In this document: positions 1 through 9,151 of the stretch, in pieces
Layout: every line of letters begins with the position of its first letter
Numbering within the stretch: position 1 is the stretch's first letter
NCBI GenBank assembly: GCA_903847205.1
Contig: CAINDA010000035.1
Span: forward strand, 1-64,000
Reading direction: 5' to 3'
Source of the DNA: an uncultured Bacteroidota bacterium
GTDB lineage: Bacteria > Bacteroidota > Bacteroidia > 2-12-FULL-35-15
DNA: 64,000 nucleotides
Program-made: the position numbers and the translations under genes
Notes under the pieces: model-generated
Database searches by the model: none
Seen by the model: the letters and a program-made list of their open reading frames with translations, nothing else
Told to the model about the DNA's origin: nothing

Positions 1-771
1 ACCCGGGACAACTGCTGTTTCTAAACCTCCCGCTGTAGTGGCGTCAGTACATGATATATGGGTTCCCATGCAGGAACCTGATAACACATCTACAACAGCA
101 TCAAAACTTCCATAGCCCTGAACACTTATAGTTTCTGTTGCTGCCTGAGCTGTGAATTGATACCAAACATCATCATCAGGGTTACCTGAACAAGTTCCAG
201 CAATTGACTGAGTAGCACCTGTGGTAGAACCACTCGTAGTACTGCAAGTTGTTGAAGAAGTTAAAGTGATTGCATTTGCACAGGCATCATTGGCGGGCGC
301 TGCCGGAGCAACATGAGTAACACAGATATCAAAATCGCCGCCGCCATCACCAACATCAAAGTGATATACCCTAATCACATAGGTTGCACCAACAACAAGC
401 CCTGTGAGATTTGCAGTTTCTATTCCATTTGCTCCGCTATTATCAACACACATTAAATTCCCGCCAGAACAAGCCGGAGCATCTCTAACGTCAATTACAG
501 CATCAAAACCTCCATAGCCCTGAACCTGAATAGTTTCATTTGCCGATTGAGCTACAAACCTATACCATACATCATCGTCTCCGTTACCAACACACGTACC
601 CGTAATGGATTGTGTTGCTGCCAAGGTAGATCCTACTGTTGTATTGCAGCTAGTTGAAGATATTAAAGAAATGACATTAGAACAATCGTCATTAGCAGGC
701 TGCGCATATGCATTTTTAAATTGCAACGTAAATAAGGCAGCGAGAAATAAAAAGGGTAGTATTTTTTTCAT
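1..771 (-). CDS. Secreted repeat protein, N-terminal part (cut by window edge)
   Basis: An open frame of 257 codons runs from an ATG at 769-771 off the left edge with no stop. It begins with a signal peptide (MKKILPFLFLAALF..., cleavage probably after AYAQ). The mature part holds two similar domains of roughly 120 residues, each starting PANDxCxNxIxLxSSTxC and containing GDDDVWYxF or PDDDVWYQF, a QGYGxFDAVxDV segment and, in the first copy, a YVIRVYHFDVGDGGGDFDICV ending split here as YVIRVYHF then DVGDGGGDFDIC. This pattern resembles the PPC-type (pre-peptidase C-terminal) beta-sandwich domains common in exported Bacteroidota proteins. The C-terminus, where a T9SS signal would be expected, lies outside the window. 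Family assignment is inference; export is well supported. Confidence 0.85.
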   Translation of the reverse strand, partial: MKKILPFLFLAALFTLQFKNAYAQPANDDCSNVISLISSTSCNTTVGSTLAATQSITGTCVGNGDDDVWYRFVAQSANETIQVQGYGGFDAVIDVRDAPACSGGNLMCVDNSGANGIETANLTGLVVGATYVIRVYHFDVGDGGGDFDICVTHVAPAAPANDACANAITLTSSTTCSTTSGSTTGATQSIAGTCSGNPDDDVWYQFTAQAATETISVQGYGSFDAVVDVLSGSCMGTHISCTDATTAGGLETAVVPG

Positions 772-903
772 AATTTACAATTTGAATGAATTGTAAAAGT
801 AATAAATATTTGTTCCCATTTTCAAATAGAAAATATTTCATACGAATTCAATTCATTAAAACGTAAAGAACAAAAAATTAAAAACGTGTTTCCGATGAAG
901 AAA

Positions 904-1764
904 TTAAAATTCAATTTTCATTTCTTTCTCTATTCTCCCTGCCATATTCATCCTGGCAAAATAGGTTCCGGGAAGTATGTCTTTTGTCCGGAATGTATAA
1001 TAGACTTTGCATTCTCCTTTTTGATGAGCTATATCACGAAAGATTAACTGAACTAAATTTCCATCGGCATCATATATACCAATTGTTACTTTCCCGCTTG
1101 ATGGTACAAAATAATCAAAGATACCTTCAATTTTCACTACTCTGCCACTGACATGAGAATCGCTTTCCTGCTGATAGGTGATGTCGTAAGGGGGGATTTT
1201 TCTTCCAGTAATTTCTGAAATAAAATTACGAAGACTGATTATATCTTCTTTTATTCCACTTGAAATGGACGCAATGGAATTGTTGTCTGATATTGTCCAA
1301 ACAGCCTGCTGGGCTGTATAGAAGGAATAGTATTTGTTTTTATCAATAAACATTGCAAGCTTAATAAGGCTGCTGTCCCCCAATTTCCCAACACTAAAAT
1401 CTGAATTAAACTGAGGTGAAGCGTTATTAGCCTGGCAGCACATTCCAAATACATTTATTGTTTTTAACTGATTCGGACTTACAAAAAAGTCTTGAGGCAG
1501 AGTTACTAAAATATCCTGTTCATTGTTTTTCTTCGAATCTAATATCCGCCCTGCCTCCAATTTTAAATCTATTCTTTTATTAGTCAAATTATTTATTTTC
1601 ATTTCTATCACATCACCGGTAAATCCGCCTTTCCCTTTTATTGAAAGTTTGATTAATCCTTTTTTGGCGGCATCTTCGATTGAATAAACACTGCATGCGA
1701 ATGCGGGTATTTCAGTTATGCTTATTGCCAAAACAATTAAATTTACAGCTTTAAATGATTTCAT
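904..1764 (-). CDS. Secreted protein of unknown function
   Basis: A 286-residue protein with an N-terminal hydrophobic segment (about residues 6-22) ending PAFAC, so it is exported and possibly a lipoprotein (Cys24 follows FA). The middle contains a CC pair near residue 109 (FGMCCQ) and the C-terminal part from about residue 205 looks like a beta-sandwich: GxVTIGIYDADGNLVQ and LPGTYFARMNMAGR are phrases typical of T9SS-type or FlgD-like Ig folds, but no clear sorting signal follows. The ATG at 1762-1764 is chosen because a strong Shine-Dalgarno precedes it. I do not recognise the family and assign no function. Confidence 0.8.
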   Translation of the reverse strand: MKSFKAVNLIVLAISITEIPAFACSVYSIEDAAKKGLIKLSIKGKGGFTGDVIEMKINNLTNKRIDLKLEAGRILDSKKNNEQDILVTLPQDFFVSPNQLKTINVFGMCCQANNASPQFNSDFSVGKLGDSSLIKLAMFIDKNKYYSFYTAQQAVWTISDNNSIASISSGIKEDIISLRNFISEITGRKIPPYDITYQQESDSHVSGRVVKIEGIFDYFVPSSGKVTIGIYDADGNLVQLIFRDIAHQKGECKVYYTFRTKDILPGTYFARMNMAGRIEKEMKIEF

Positions 1765-1769
1765 TTGAG

Positions 1770-1775
1770 CCTCCT
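1770..1775 (-). promoter_or_regulatory. Strong Shine-Dalgarno AGGAGG
   Basis: On the minus strand AAAGGAGG lies five bases before the ATG at 1764. Most Bacteroidota genes, including the others in this window, lack a strong SD, so this site stands out and fixes the start of the downstream gene. Confidence 0.6.
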
Positions 1776-1930
1776 TTTTTTAAGAACTTTATTACATAAC
1801 GCACAAATTGCAACAAATTGCATATTAAGGAGAACTATTTTTTAACTGTACCAAAAACAAGATAAATTACCGCCCTATTTATTTAAGAATTAGGATTTTT
1901 GAGATTAAAAAACTTTTAGGTTTTATTAAA

Positions 1931-1965
1931 AAAAAACACCCCGGCAATGAGCCGGGGTGTTTTTT
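1931..1965 (-). terminator. Intrinsic terminator, bidirectional
   Basis: A perfect 15-bp inverted repeat: AAAAAACACCCCGGC, five-base loop AATGA, then GCCGGGGTGTTTTTT. The GC-rich stem followed by a T run lies 24 bases past the stop of the lipoprotein gene at 1990-2889. Because the A run precedes the stem it would work in either direction. Confidence 0.9.
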
Positions 1966-1989
1966 AAAGGTTTATTTTTTGAGATTTTT

Positions 1990-2889
1990 TTATTGTAATG
2001 TAATATTATAAGTTGTTCCACTAACAACAACAGTTGCCTGATTATCGCAGGATCCATCAGTTCCAAAATCTATATAACGGGTTGGAACTACAGTTCCATT
2101 TATGGTTGGACTAATATTCAAGTGACCGCTTTCGATAAAACCACAATTCAAATGTATTTTTAAAGCAACCAAAGTATCCCTAAAAGTACGAGTGTTAGCG
2201 CTTGAGTAAACTCCATTTGTGTAGCCGCTGATTGAAAAAACATCATCCATACGATGTCCTACCCCTGTAGTGGTGGTATAACCATCTGTCCATTCGCGGG
2301 TGCGATGCGATATCCAGGTAATTGTTCCGGCGCCGGAGGCTTTTACAATTGTTCCGTTTACATCAATGGTATGGTGAGGATGCAAACCAACGTTGGCATC
2401 ACGGGTAATTGTATGTGTACCATTTACTAAATTGCCATTAACAGTGTAACTAGTATAAGTAATTGAAAGTGTTGATCCAATAGCATTGTAATGTCCTTGA
2501 AAATGTACTGTTATTATACCGCTGCGGTATCTAAGATCGCCGCATAAACAAGGAGTTGAGCCGAAATTAATTGTAATAGTATGATTTGGGCCGCTTAATG
2601 TATCAATTGTAATAGATGCACATGAACTCAAAATCCCTTTTTCCTGTGAGCTGCTGTTTGTGGCTAAAAAAGAAGACAAACTGCCCTCTGCGCCCTGATC
2701 GGCAATATTAGAGGCATCATTAAAAGTGGTTTCGGCTAATGCATTATCTGAAGCATCTTTGGCATCGGCGTTTTGGGCGGCAGGCGGAACTACAGGTGCA
2801 GGAGCATCTTCTTTTTTCTTACAGGCTGCAAAAATTATACATATCAAAGCGACAGCGATAAAGCAGTTCAAGAGATTTTTTGTTTTCAT
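1990..2889 (-). CDS. Putative lipoprotein of unknown function
   Basis: A 299-residue protein with a lipoprotein signal: hydrophobic segment IAVALICIIFAAC followed by KKK, with Cys22 as the predicted lipidated residue. Residues 25-70 form an Ala/Pro/Asp-rich linker, typical of a surface tether. The rest is Thr/Gly/Asn-rich beta structure with about six cysteines (CGDLRY, LNCGFIES, DGSCDN). The gene ends just before the strong terminator at 1931-1965 and is monocistronic. Similar lipoproteins of unknown role are frequent in Bacteroidota; I do not assign a function. Confidence 0.82.
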   Translation of the reverse strand: MKTKNLLNCFIAVALICIIFAACKKKEDAPAPVVPPAAQNADAKDASDNALAETTFNDASNIADQGAEGSLSSFLATNSSSQEKGILSSCASITIDTLSGPNHTITINFGSTPCLCGDLRYRSGIITVHFQGHYNAIGSTLSITYTSYTVNGNLVNGTHTITRDANVGLHPHHTIDVNGTIVKASGAGTITWISHRTREWTDGYTTTTGVGHRMDDVFSISGYTNGVYSSANTRTFRDTLVALKIHLNCGFIESGHLNISPTINGTVVPTRYIDFGTDGSCDNQATVVVSGTTYNITLQ

Positions 2890-2939
2890 GTTTATTTGGG
2901 TTTAGATTAGTAATAAATTATTTTCAGGGATAAGACAAG

Positions 2940-2947
2940 CGAAGATA
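2940..2947 (-). promoter_or_regulatory. Candidate -7 element TATCTTCG
   Basis: TATCTTCG on the minus strand, about 50 bases upstream of the lipoprotein start at 2889, is one base from the Bacteroidota -7 consensus TAnnTTTG. The same octamer precedes the glycosyltransferase gene at 58692-58699. No clear -33 TTTG was found. Confidence 0.35.
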
Positions 2948-3128
2948 CAAAAGGTTTAATTGAATTGATAATTATTTAATTTAAACTTTTGCGGCTGCAG
3001 CGGGAGAAAAATAGAATACGGTTGACACTGATTTAATGGATTATCAATAATTCTTTAGGCAAAAACTTCTATTTCATGTCAATGATATTTATTTTACAGG
3101 GGAAAATTTTTCTTTTACAATGCTTTAT

Positions 3129-5867
3129 TTAAACTTTTATTCCAATAATTAAAACATCATCGACTTGCTCTAAACTGCCTCTCCAATTTTCAAATGTATT
3201 ATTTAAAATTTCTTTTTGCTCATTCATTGTTTTTGTTTGAATTGAAAGCAATAATTTTTTAAGTGCTTTGTACTTATATTTCTTTCCTTTTTCACCGCCG
3301 AACTGATCGGCATAACCATCTGTAAAAGTATAAATAATATCACCCTTTCGAAGGCCTGCTGTATTAAGTGAAAATGGTTTTTGTTCGCCGTAATGCATCC
3401 CTACCGGCATTTTATCGGGCTTATATATGATTAAGGCATTATTACGCAAAATCCAGAGCGGATTATTTGCACAGGCAAAACGGAGCCATAAATTTTTGAA
3501 GTCGTATATACAAAGTGCGGCATCCATACCATCTTTACTTTCAATAATTGAACCTTCAGGATTTAATGAATAAATAAGCTGGCTGCGGACATATTCTAAT
3601 ATTTTTTCGGGTGAATCAATTCGTTTTTCAACAACGGCTTCATTCAGATAAGAGATATTGAGCAGGCTCATAAATGCTCCGGGTACACCATGGCCGGTGC
3701 AGTCAGCTGTAATCATTACAAATTTATTGTCAATTATATTTGCCCAATAAAAATCGCCGCTGACAATATCTTTTGGTTTATATAAAACAAAATATTCGGG
3801 CAGCGATTTTTTCAACAATGTATCGCTTGCAAGCAATGCCTGCTGAATTCGTTTTGCAGAATAAATACTGTCGGTTATTTCACGGTTCTTTTCGCGGATA
3901 ATATTTTCGGTTTGTTTTCTATCTGTGATGTCGGTATCTATCACAACTAATTTTTTAATATTCCCCTGTTTATCCAGAATGGGCGTAAGGGTACTATGCA
4001 CCCATAATTTGCGCCCGTCCTTGGTAATGTTTAGTGCTTCATAAGTAATAGTCTGCTTATCGGCAATACTTTTATTTACTTTTTCATTAATGTCTGGGTC
4101 GTGGCTTATTTCCTGAACAGTGTTCCCGCGTTCTTTCCATTCCTCAAGGGTATAACCCAGCAGGCGCACCATACCGTCATTAATCCACTCCAGTGTGCCG
4201 TCAGATTCGCAGATAACAACTCCGTTATCCGTTTCACTTGCAACAATGGAAAGCTTTTCTAATTCAATATTTAATTTTTGTTTGTTGCGATAGCTTCTGT
4301 AAACAAATAAAGTAAAAACAATAAGAACCGCTAATCCCGATAAAACCGACAAAAGAAAAATGCGCTGTTTTTGCTGCTCCGCTTTAGCTTCGGTATCTTT
4401 TTTATCCTGCTCTGCTTTGGCCATGCCGGCTTTCTTTTCAAATTCAAACTGCATTTGTTTTTTCAGTAATGATTTTTGCGCTTCAACATCATTAATTTTA
4501 TCTGCAGTAAGTTTAAATAAGTCCTGCATATCCATTGCCTGCTTATAATGCTCAGCAGCCACGGCCATAAGTCCGGAATTGTAAGCGGCTTTTGCCATCA
4601 TTTTATAAATGATGCTTAACCTTTCGCTGGCATTGCGAATATGTTCGGGATAATTTAGTTCTTTAGCATAAACAAGCGACTGGCTGCAGAATTCTTCAGA
4701 TTTGTTAAGTAAAATTGCTGCTTTATTTTTTTCAAGAATAGGATTATACTGCTTTAAATAAATGCCGCTGATATTATAGAGAGAATTGGTAATACCTCTT
4801 TTATCTCCCGTTTCCTGCCATATTTTTAAACTCTTTTGGTTTAATTCCAATGCTTTGCTGTATTTACTGCTGATAGAATCTTGATTTGTTTCCAGCTCAG
4901 CCTGCATGCCATAAATAAAACCGATGTTATTGAGGGTACGGGCTATTCCTTCTTTTTCTCCTAATTCTTCCTGTATCTTTAAGCCATTATTGTAATATTC
5001 CAATGCTTTGATGAAATACTCTTCTTTAACTGCGCTGCCGAAAAACGAAACACCTTGATCTTTGAAAAGCCCGCCAATATTATTGAAAGAACGGGCAACA
5101 CCTTTTTTATCGCCTGTTTCCTTCAGTATTTTTAAGCTTTTGTGATAATATTCCAAAGCTTTTGGAATGTCACCCTGGCTGCTATAAACCTGACCAATAT
5201 TATGAAGCGAAATTCCAATGCCTTGCTTATCTCCGATTTCATCTTGTATTTTTAAACCTTTGTTATAATATTCTAGTGCTTTGGAAATATCACCCTGACC
5301 ATTATAGATAAGTCCAATATTACAAAGGGATATTGATGCACCTTGTTTATCACCGATTTCATTTTGAATTCGTAAACTTTTAGTGTAACAGTCCAAGGCA
5401 CTTGGTATGTCACCCCGGTTGTTGTAAATACGCCCAATATTATTGAGTGAGTTGGCAATGCCGCGTTTGTCGCCTATTTCTTCGCGGAGTTTTAAACTCT
5501 GGTTATATAATTCCAAAGCCTTGGGAATATTGCCCTGCTCCTTATAAACATAACCCATGTTGTTTAAGGCATTGGCTTTGGCGGTGAGAAATGATTTTTT
5601 TTCTGCATCATCAGCCTTCGGCAATTTTTCATCTGATATTTTAATTGCTTTTAAGCATAATGGCAGCACCGTATCAATTTTTGAAAGATACAGTTCTTCG
5701 GAAAGGGCAACAAAAGCATTTGCTTTTAAGGTATCACTTTGAGCGGTTAACAAAAGCTTTTGAATAGAATCTATTTTTGTATTTACAACAGCGGGTTTAC
5801 TCTGAGAGAAGCAGTTTAAAGTTAAAAGGCCAAAATGTAAAATAGTAAAGAATAGAATTTTTTTCAT
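3129..5867 (-). CDS. TPR / transmembrane / PAS / SpoIIE-type serine phosphatase
   Basis: A 912-residue membrane sensor phosphatase. A signal peptide (1-22) leads to a periplasmic TPR solenoid (about 80-430, repeats of 40 residues with NNIGxIYxxQGDIxKALEYYxKxLKI), a charged coiled coil (450-500), one membrane helix (503-523), a PAS domain (541-655, ending DITDRK) and a PP2C/SpoIIE phosphatase domain (690-912). Metal-binding motifs are intact: SGDFYW (Asp705), ADCTGHG (Asp722), FTDGYADQFGG (Asp849) and VDDVLIIGI (Asp903/904). Such proteins dephosphorylate anti-sigma-antagonist proteins in partner-switching; the partner is not visible here. It lies 11 bases after its paralogue, so the two form an operon. 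The PAS domain is the main difference between the two. Confidence 0.92.
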   Translation of the reverse strand: MKKILFFTILHFGLLTLNCFSQSKPAVVNTKIDSIQKLLLTAQSDTLKANAFVALSEELYLSKIDTVLPLCLKAIKISDEKLPKADDAEKKSFLTAKANALNNMGYVYKEQGNIPKALELYNQSLKLREEIGDKRGIANSLNNIGRIYNNRGDIPSALDCYTKSLRIQNEIGDKQGASISLCNIGLIYNGQGDISKALEYYNKGLKIQDEIGDKQGIGISLHNIGQVYSSQGDIPKALEYYHKSLKILKETGDKKGVARSFNNIGGLFKDQGVSFFGSAVKEEYFIKALEYYNNGLKIQEELGEKEGIARTLNNIGFIYGMQAELETNQDSISSKYSKALELNQKSLKIWQETGDKRGITNSLYNISGIYLKQYNPILEKNKAAILLNKSEEFCSQSLVYAKELNYPEHIRNASERLSIIYKMMAKAAYNSGLMAVAAEHYKQAMDMQDLFKLTADKINDVEAQKSLLKKQMQFEFEKKAGMAKAEQDKKDTEAKAEQQKQRIFLLSVLSGLAVLIVFTLFVYRSYRNKQKLNIELEKLSIVASETDNGVVICESDGTLEWINDGMVRLLGYTLEEWKERGNTVQEISHDPDINEKVNKSIADKQTITYEALNITKDGRKLWVHSTLTPILDKQGNIKKLVVIDTDITDRKQTENIIREKNREITDSIYSAKRIQQALLASDTLLKKSLPEYFVLYKPKDIVSGDFYWANIIDNKFVMITADCTGHGVPGAFMSLLNISYLNEAVVEKRIDSPEKILEYVRSQLIYSLNPEGSIIESKDGMDAALCIYDFKNLWLRFACANNPLWILRNNALIIYKPDKMPVGMHYGEQKPFSLNTAGLRKGDIIYTFTDGYADQFGGEKGKKYKYKALKKLLLSIQTKTMNEQKEILNNTFENWRGSLEQVDDVLIIGIKV

Positions 5868-5878
5868 AAGCAGTACTA

Positions 5879-8239
5879 CTAAACTCTTATTCCAATAATC
5901 AATACATCATCTACCTGTTCAAGGCTGCCTTTCCAGGATTCAAATGTTTTATTTAAAATTTCTTTCTGCACCTCCATAGGCTTATCGGCATTGGCCGCTA
6001 ATAATTTTTGAAGCTGTTTGTATTTAAATTTCTTTTCTTTTTCACCTCCGAACTGATCAGCATAACCATCGGTAAATGTATATACAATATCGCCTTTGCG
6101 GAGCCCGAGAGTATTCAAAGAAAAAGGTTTTTGTTCGCCGTAATGCAGGCCTACAGGCATTTTATCAGGCTTAAATATTATTACTTCCTTATTACGCAAA
6201 ACCCATAAAGGATTATTGGCGCAGGCAAAACGAAGCCATAAGTTTTTAAAATCAAATATACATAAAACGGCATCCATACCGTCTTTACTTTCAACTTCGG
6301 AACCTTCCGGATTTAAGGAATTGATTATCTGGGCGCGGATATAGTCTAATATTTTTTCGGGAGAATTAATTTTTTTCTCGATTATTGCTTCATGCAGATA
6401 GGAGATATTTAATAAACTCATAAAAGCTCCGGGTACACCATGGCCGGTGCAATCGGCTGTAATCATTACCAGCTTATCATCTATAGCTGCTGCCCAGTAA
6501 AAATCACCGCTGACAATATCTTTTGGTTTGTATAAAACAAAATGTTCGGGCAGCTGTTTTTTTAAAAAAGTATCGCTTGCAAGCAAAGCATACTGAATGC
6601 GTTTTGCATACTGGATACTGCTTGTTATATGTTTGTTTTTTTCTTCAACAATCTGTTTCTGCTCTTCAATGGTAACATTTTTTTCTGCAAGCTCTTTGTT
6701 TGCTTTCTGCTTTTGCAGATAACTTTTAAAAATAAGGAGCACCAAAAGCAACACAAAAGTAAAACCGATAATCAATGAATTTTTTATCAATGCCTGTTTC
6801 TGTTTTTCTTCTTTTGCCAAGGCATCTTTTTTATCCTGCTTTGCTTTAGCTGCACTTTCTTTTTTCTCAAATTCATACTGCATCTGCCTTTTGAGGGCTA
6901 GTTTTTGAGCTTCAACATTATTTATTCTGTCGGAAGTTGCTTTAAATAATTCCTGCATATCAACAGCCTGTTTGTACCTGCCTGCTGCCGCTGCTAAAGA
7001 ACCTGAGCTGTACGATGCTTTAGCCATTGCTTTATATATTTCGGCCAATGTCTGACTTGCTTTCAGTATCATTCCCTGATAACTCAAATCCTTAGCTATG
7101 TCTAAAGAGCGCCTGCAATTTTCTTCGGCTTTTTTTAAAAACTCGGCACTTTTTGAAGCATTTAAAGGCACTGAAGCCTGCATAAAATAAATGCCGCCGA
7201 TATTATTGAGGGTATTGGCAATGCCTTGTTTATCGGCAATTTCTTCACGGAGTTTTAAACTTTTATCATACCATTCTAATGATTTATTTAAATTATCTGC
7301 AATAGAATCGGGGCTTTGCTCACGCTTGGCTTTATTCTCATGCATGCTGCCAAGGTTATTAAGCGAAATTGCAATGCCCTGCTTATCACCTATTTCTTCA
7401 TTAATTTTTAAACTTTTGAAATACCATTCCAAAGCTTTGTTGAATTTACTGCGCACCGAATCGGGATTCTCCTCATTTTCCGCCTGCTTTTTATAAACAT
7501 AAGCAATGTTACTAAGCGTAGTGCCGATGCCTTTTTTATCGCCCAGCTGTTCACGGATTCTTAAACTTTTATGATACCATTCGAGGGCCATCGGAATATC
7601 TTCCTGCTCAAGATAAATACTCCCGATGTTATTTAACGAGTTGGCAATATCGTCCTGGTTGCCCAGCTCCTCCCGAATTTTTAAACCTTTCAATATTAAT
7701 TCAAGTGCCTTGGGAATATCGCCCTGGATGCGGTAAACGAGACCTATATTATTGAGCGATGTAGCAATTCCTTTTTTGTCGCCTATTTCATATTGAATTT
7801 TTATGCTTTCGTGATACCATTCTAAAGCACGGGGAATATCGCCCTGAGATTTATGTACATAGCCTATGTTATTTAATGCAAGAGCTTTGGTAACCAGGAA
7901 AGATTTTTTTTCGGCAGCTGCGGCTTTTTCCAAACCAGCATCTGCAATTTGTATTGCCTTTAAACAAAGGGGTATAACTGTATCAATGTTGGTAACATAA
8001 AGTTCTTCAGTGAGAGCAGTATAAATTTTTGCTTTTAAAGTATCATTTTGAGCTGTTTTTAAAAGCTGCCGAAGCGAGTCTATTTTAGGATTGTGCACTT
8101 CTGACAGCTGTAAGCGGGGCTGCACCGTACCATATAAAGAACTGAAAAGGCTGTTCAAAAGAAAGAGAACAGCAAAAAAAGAGAAATTTTGAATTTTGAA
8201 TTTCCCTTTATAAAAATATCCGGATGTTATCCTGTCCAT
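5879..8239 (-). CDS. TPR / transmembrane / SpoIIE-type serine phosphatase
   Basis: A 786-residue paralogue of the next gene downstream. The layout is signal peptide or N-terminal anchor (about 18-37), periplasmic TPR repeats (115-360), coiled coil (430-482), one membrane helix (485-505), a short second coiled coil in place of the PAS domain (515-540), and SpoIIE phosphatase (566-786). The motifs SGDFYW, ADCTGHGVPGAFMS, DGMDA, FTDGYADQFGG and VDDVLIIGI match the paralogue almost residue for residue, indicating duplication with later gain or loss of PAS. The ATG start gives a somewhat long n-region before the hydrophobic core; no better start is seen. It is the first gene of the two-gene operon. 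Confidence 0.92.
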   Translation of the reverse strand: MDRITSGYFYKGKFKIQNFSFFAVLFLLNSLFSSLYGTVQPRLQLSEVHNPKIDSLRQLLKTAQNDTLKAKIYTALTEELYVTNIDTVIPLCLKAIQIADAGLEKAAAAEKKSFLVTKALALNNIGYVHKSQGDIPRALEWYHESIKIQYEIGDKKGIATSLNNIGLVYRIQGDIPKALELILKGLKIREELGNQDDIANSLNNIGSIYLEQEDIPMALEWYHKSLRIREQLGDKKGIGTTLSNIAYVYKKQAENEENPDSVRSKFNKALEWYFKSLKINEEIGDKQGIAISLNNLGSMHENKAKREQSPDSIADNLNKSLEWYDKSLKLREEIADKQGIANTLNNIGGIYFMQASVPLNASKSAEFLKKAEENCRRSLDIAKDLSYQGMILKASQTLAEIYKAMAKASYSSGSLAAAAGRYKQAVDMQELFKATSDRINNVEAQKLALKRQMQYEFEKKESAAKAKQDKKDALAKEEKQKQALIKNSLIIGFTFVLLLVLLIFKSYLQKQKANKELAEKNVTIEEQKQIVEEKNKHITSSIQYAKRIQYALLASDTFLKKQLPEHFVLYKPKDIVSGDFYWAAAIDDKLVMITADCTGHGVPGAFMSLLNISYLHEAIIEKKINSPEKILDYIRAQIINSLNPEGSEVESKDGMDAVLCIFDFKNLWLRFACANNPLWVLRNKEVIIFKPDKMPVGLHYGEQKPFSLNTLGLRKGDIVYTFTDGYADQFGGEKEKKFKYKQLQKLLAANADKPMEVQKEILNKTFESWKGSLEQVDDVLIIGIRV

Positions 8240-8450
8240 AAAAAAATGAAAGGCTGAAGATAGGAATAATTAAAATATAATTTATTTCAGCTGTTGTTTT
8301 TATCAGTGGAATGTAAAAAAACGTAAGCTTGAAAATGTGTGAATGCTGTAACTTATTTAAAAGATTTTATTCCGGATTATTAATCATTTATTCATTTTCG
8401 TAATTTGAACTCTCGGTCAAATAGGGGAGCCTATTGCCATTTACCGCTTC

Positions 8451-8682
8451 GTTTTACGCCGCGCAAAAATAATTTCAGACCGGACTTCAGGCATTTTATC
8501 CCAGCCTTCTGTGATTTTATGCCGGGCTAAAATCATTTTATTCTTAACAATTAGTCATTTTATGCCGGACAAAAATGATTTTATCCCAGCCTTCAGCGAG
8601 TTTATGCCGGGCTTCTGCCATTCTATCCCAGCCTTTTGTCGCCGAAGCCTGACGTAAATCCATTTTATAGCAGCGTAAAATC
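8451..8682. repeat. Degenerate 21-bp tandem repeat array, 11 units
   Basis: The stretch 8240-8731 has no convincing gene; most of it is this array. Units start at 8451, 8472, 8493, 8514, 8535 (22 bp), 8557, 8578, 8599, 8620, 8641 and 8662. Two alternating flavours are visible: ATTTTATCCCAGCCTT plus a variable end, and ATTTTATGCCGGGC or ATTTTATGCCGGAC followed by AAAA. The second flavour is an imperfect palindrome (TTTTA...CCGG...AAAA). Units differ by several bases, so the array is old or under selection for pattern rather than sequence. There are no unique spacers, so it is not CRISPR. Confidence 0.85.
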
Positions 8683-8731
8683 AATGAATCCTCAAAAACA
8701 CAACTCAGCTTGCCTGAGTGTGACATTAGAA

Positions 8732-9085
8732 TTATAATCCATTTAAGAACTGTCCCACTCGATATGTCAGCCTTGTTGTAAACGTGTCGGAATTATAAAT
8801 ATATTGACATCCTCCTTGTGTCAAGGCCGCAGTCAAAACTGTCCCCCCCTTTTGGTTGAATTGAATTTGTCCGATGAATTTGTCCTTTTTCATATTCTCT
8901 TTTTTACCATTAATGATTTCTTTAAAAATAGAAATTGCTATGCTGTCTTTATATGATTTGAAAATTGTGCCGGCCGGAAGATACTGAACTTTTATTTCGT
9001 CCACATTTTTTAGAATGTCTTGGTGTTGCTGCTTAGAGTTACACGAAAAAAGTAAGATTGTAAAAATGTAAATGAGATTTTTCAT
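8732..9085 (-). CDS. Small putative lipoprotein
   Basis: A 117-residue protein with a short lipoprotein signal (IYIFTILLFSC, predicted lipidated Cys15). The mature part has charged residues and a segment KFIGQIQFNQKGGTVLTA, then GGCQYIYNSDTFTTRL. It is the last gene of the accessory run on this strand and lies 66 bases after the lipoprotein gene at 9152-9715. The family is not recognised. Coding is supported by the intact signal, the ATG and normal composition. Confidence 0.7.
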   Translation of the reverse strand: MKNLIYIFTILLFSCNSKQQHQDILKNVDEIKVQYLPAGTIFKSYKDSIAISIFKEIINGKKENMKKDKFIGQIQFNQKGGTVLTAALTQGGCQYIYNSDTFTTRLTYRVGQFLNGL

Positions 9086-9151
9086 TAATGTATTATTGAC
9101 TTATAATATAAGCACTAATAATCAGCTAAGCGAAAGGCATTTTGTTCTTCA

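Noticed and set aside
605-796. A 63-codon plus-strand ORF
   Set aside because: It is antisense to the secreted repeat protein that runs off the left edge, which has a signal peptide and clear domain repeats.
8451-8682. CRISPR array
   Set aside because: Same reason: contiguous 21-bp units without spacers; no cas genes in the window.
8544-8726. A 60-codon minus-strand ORF over the first 21-bp array
   Set aside because: It is open only because the 21-bp units equal seven codons; its residues follow the DNA repeat and there is no start context or homologous family.
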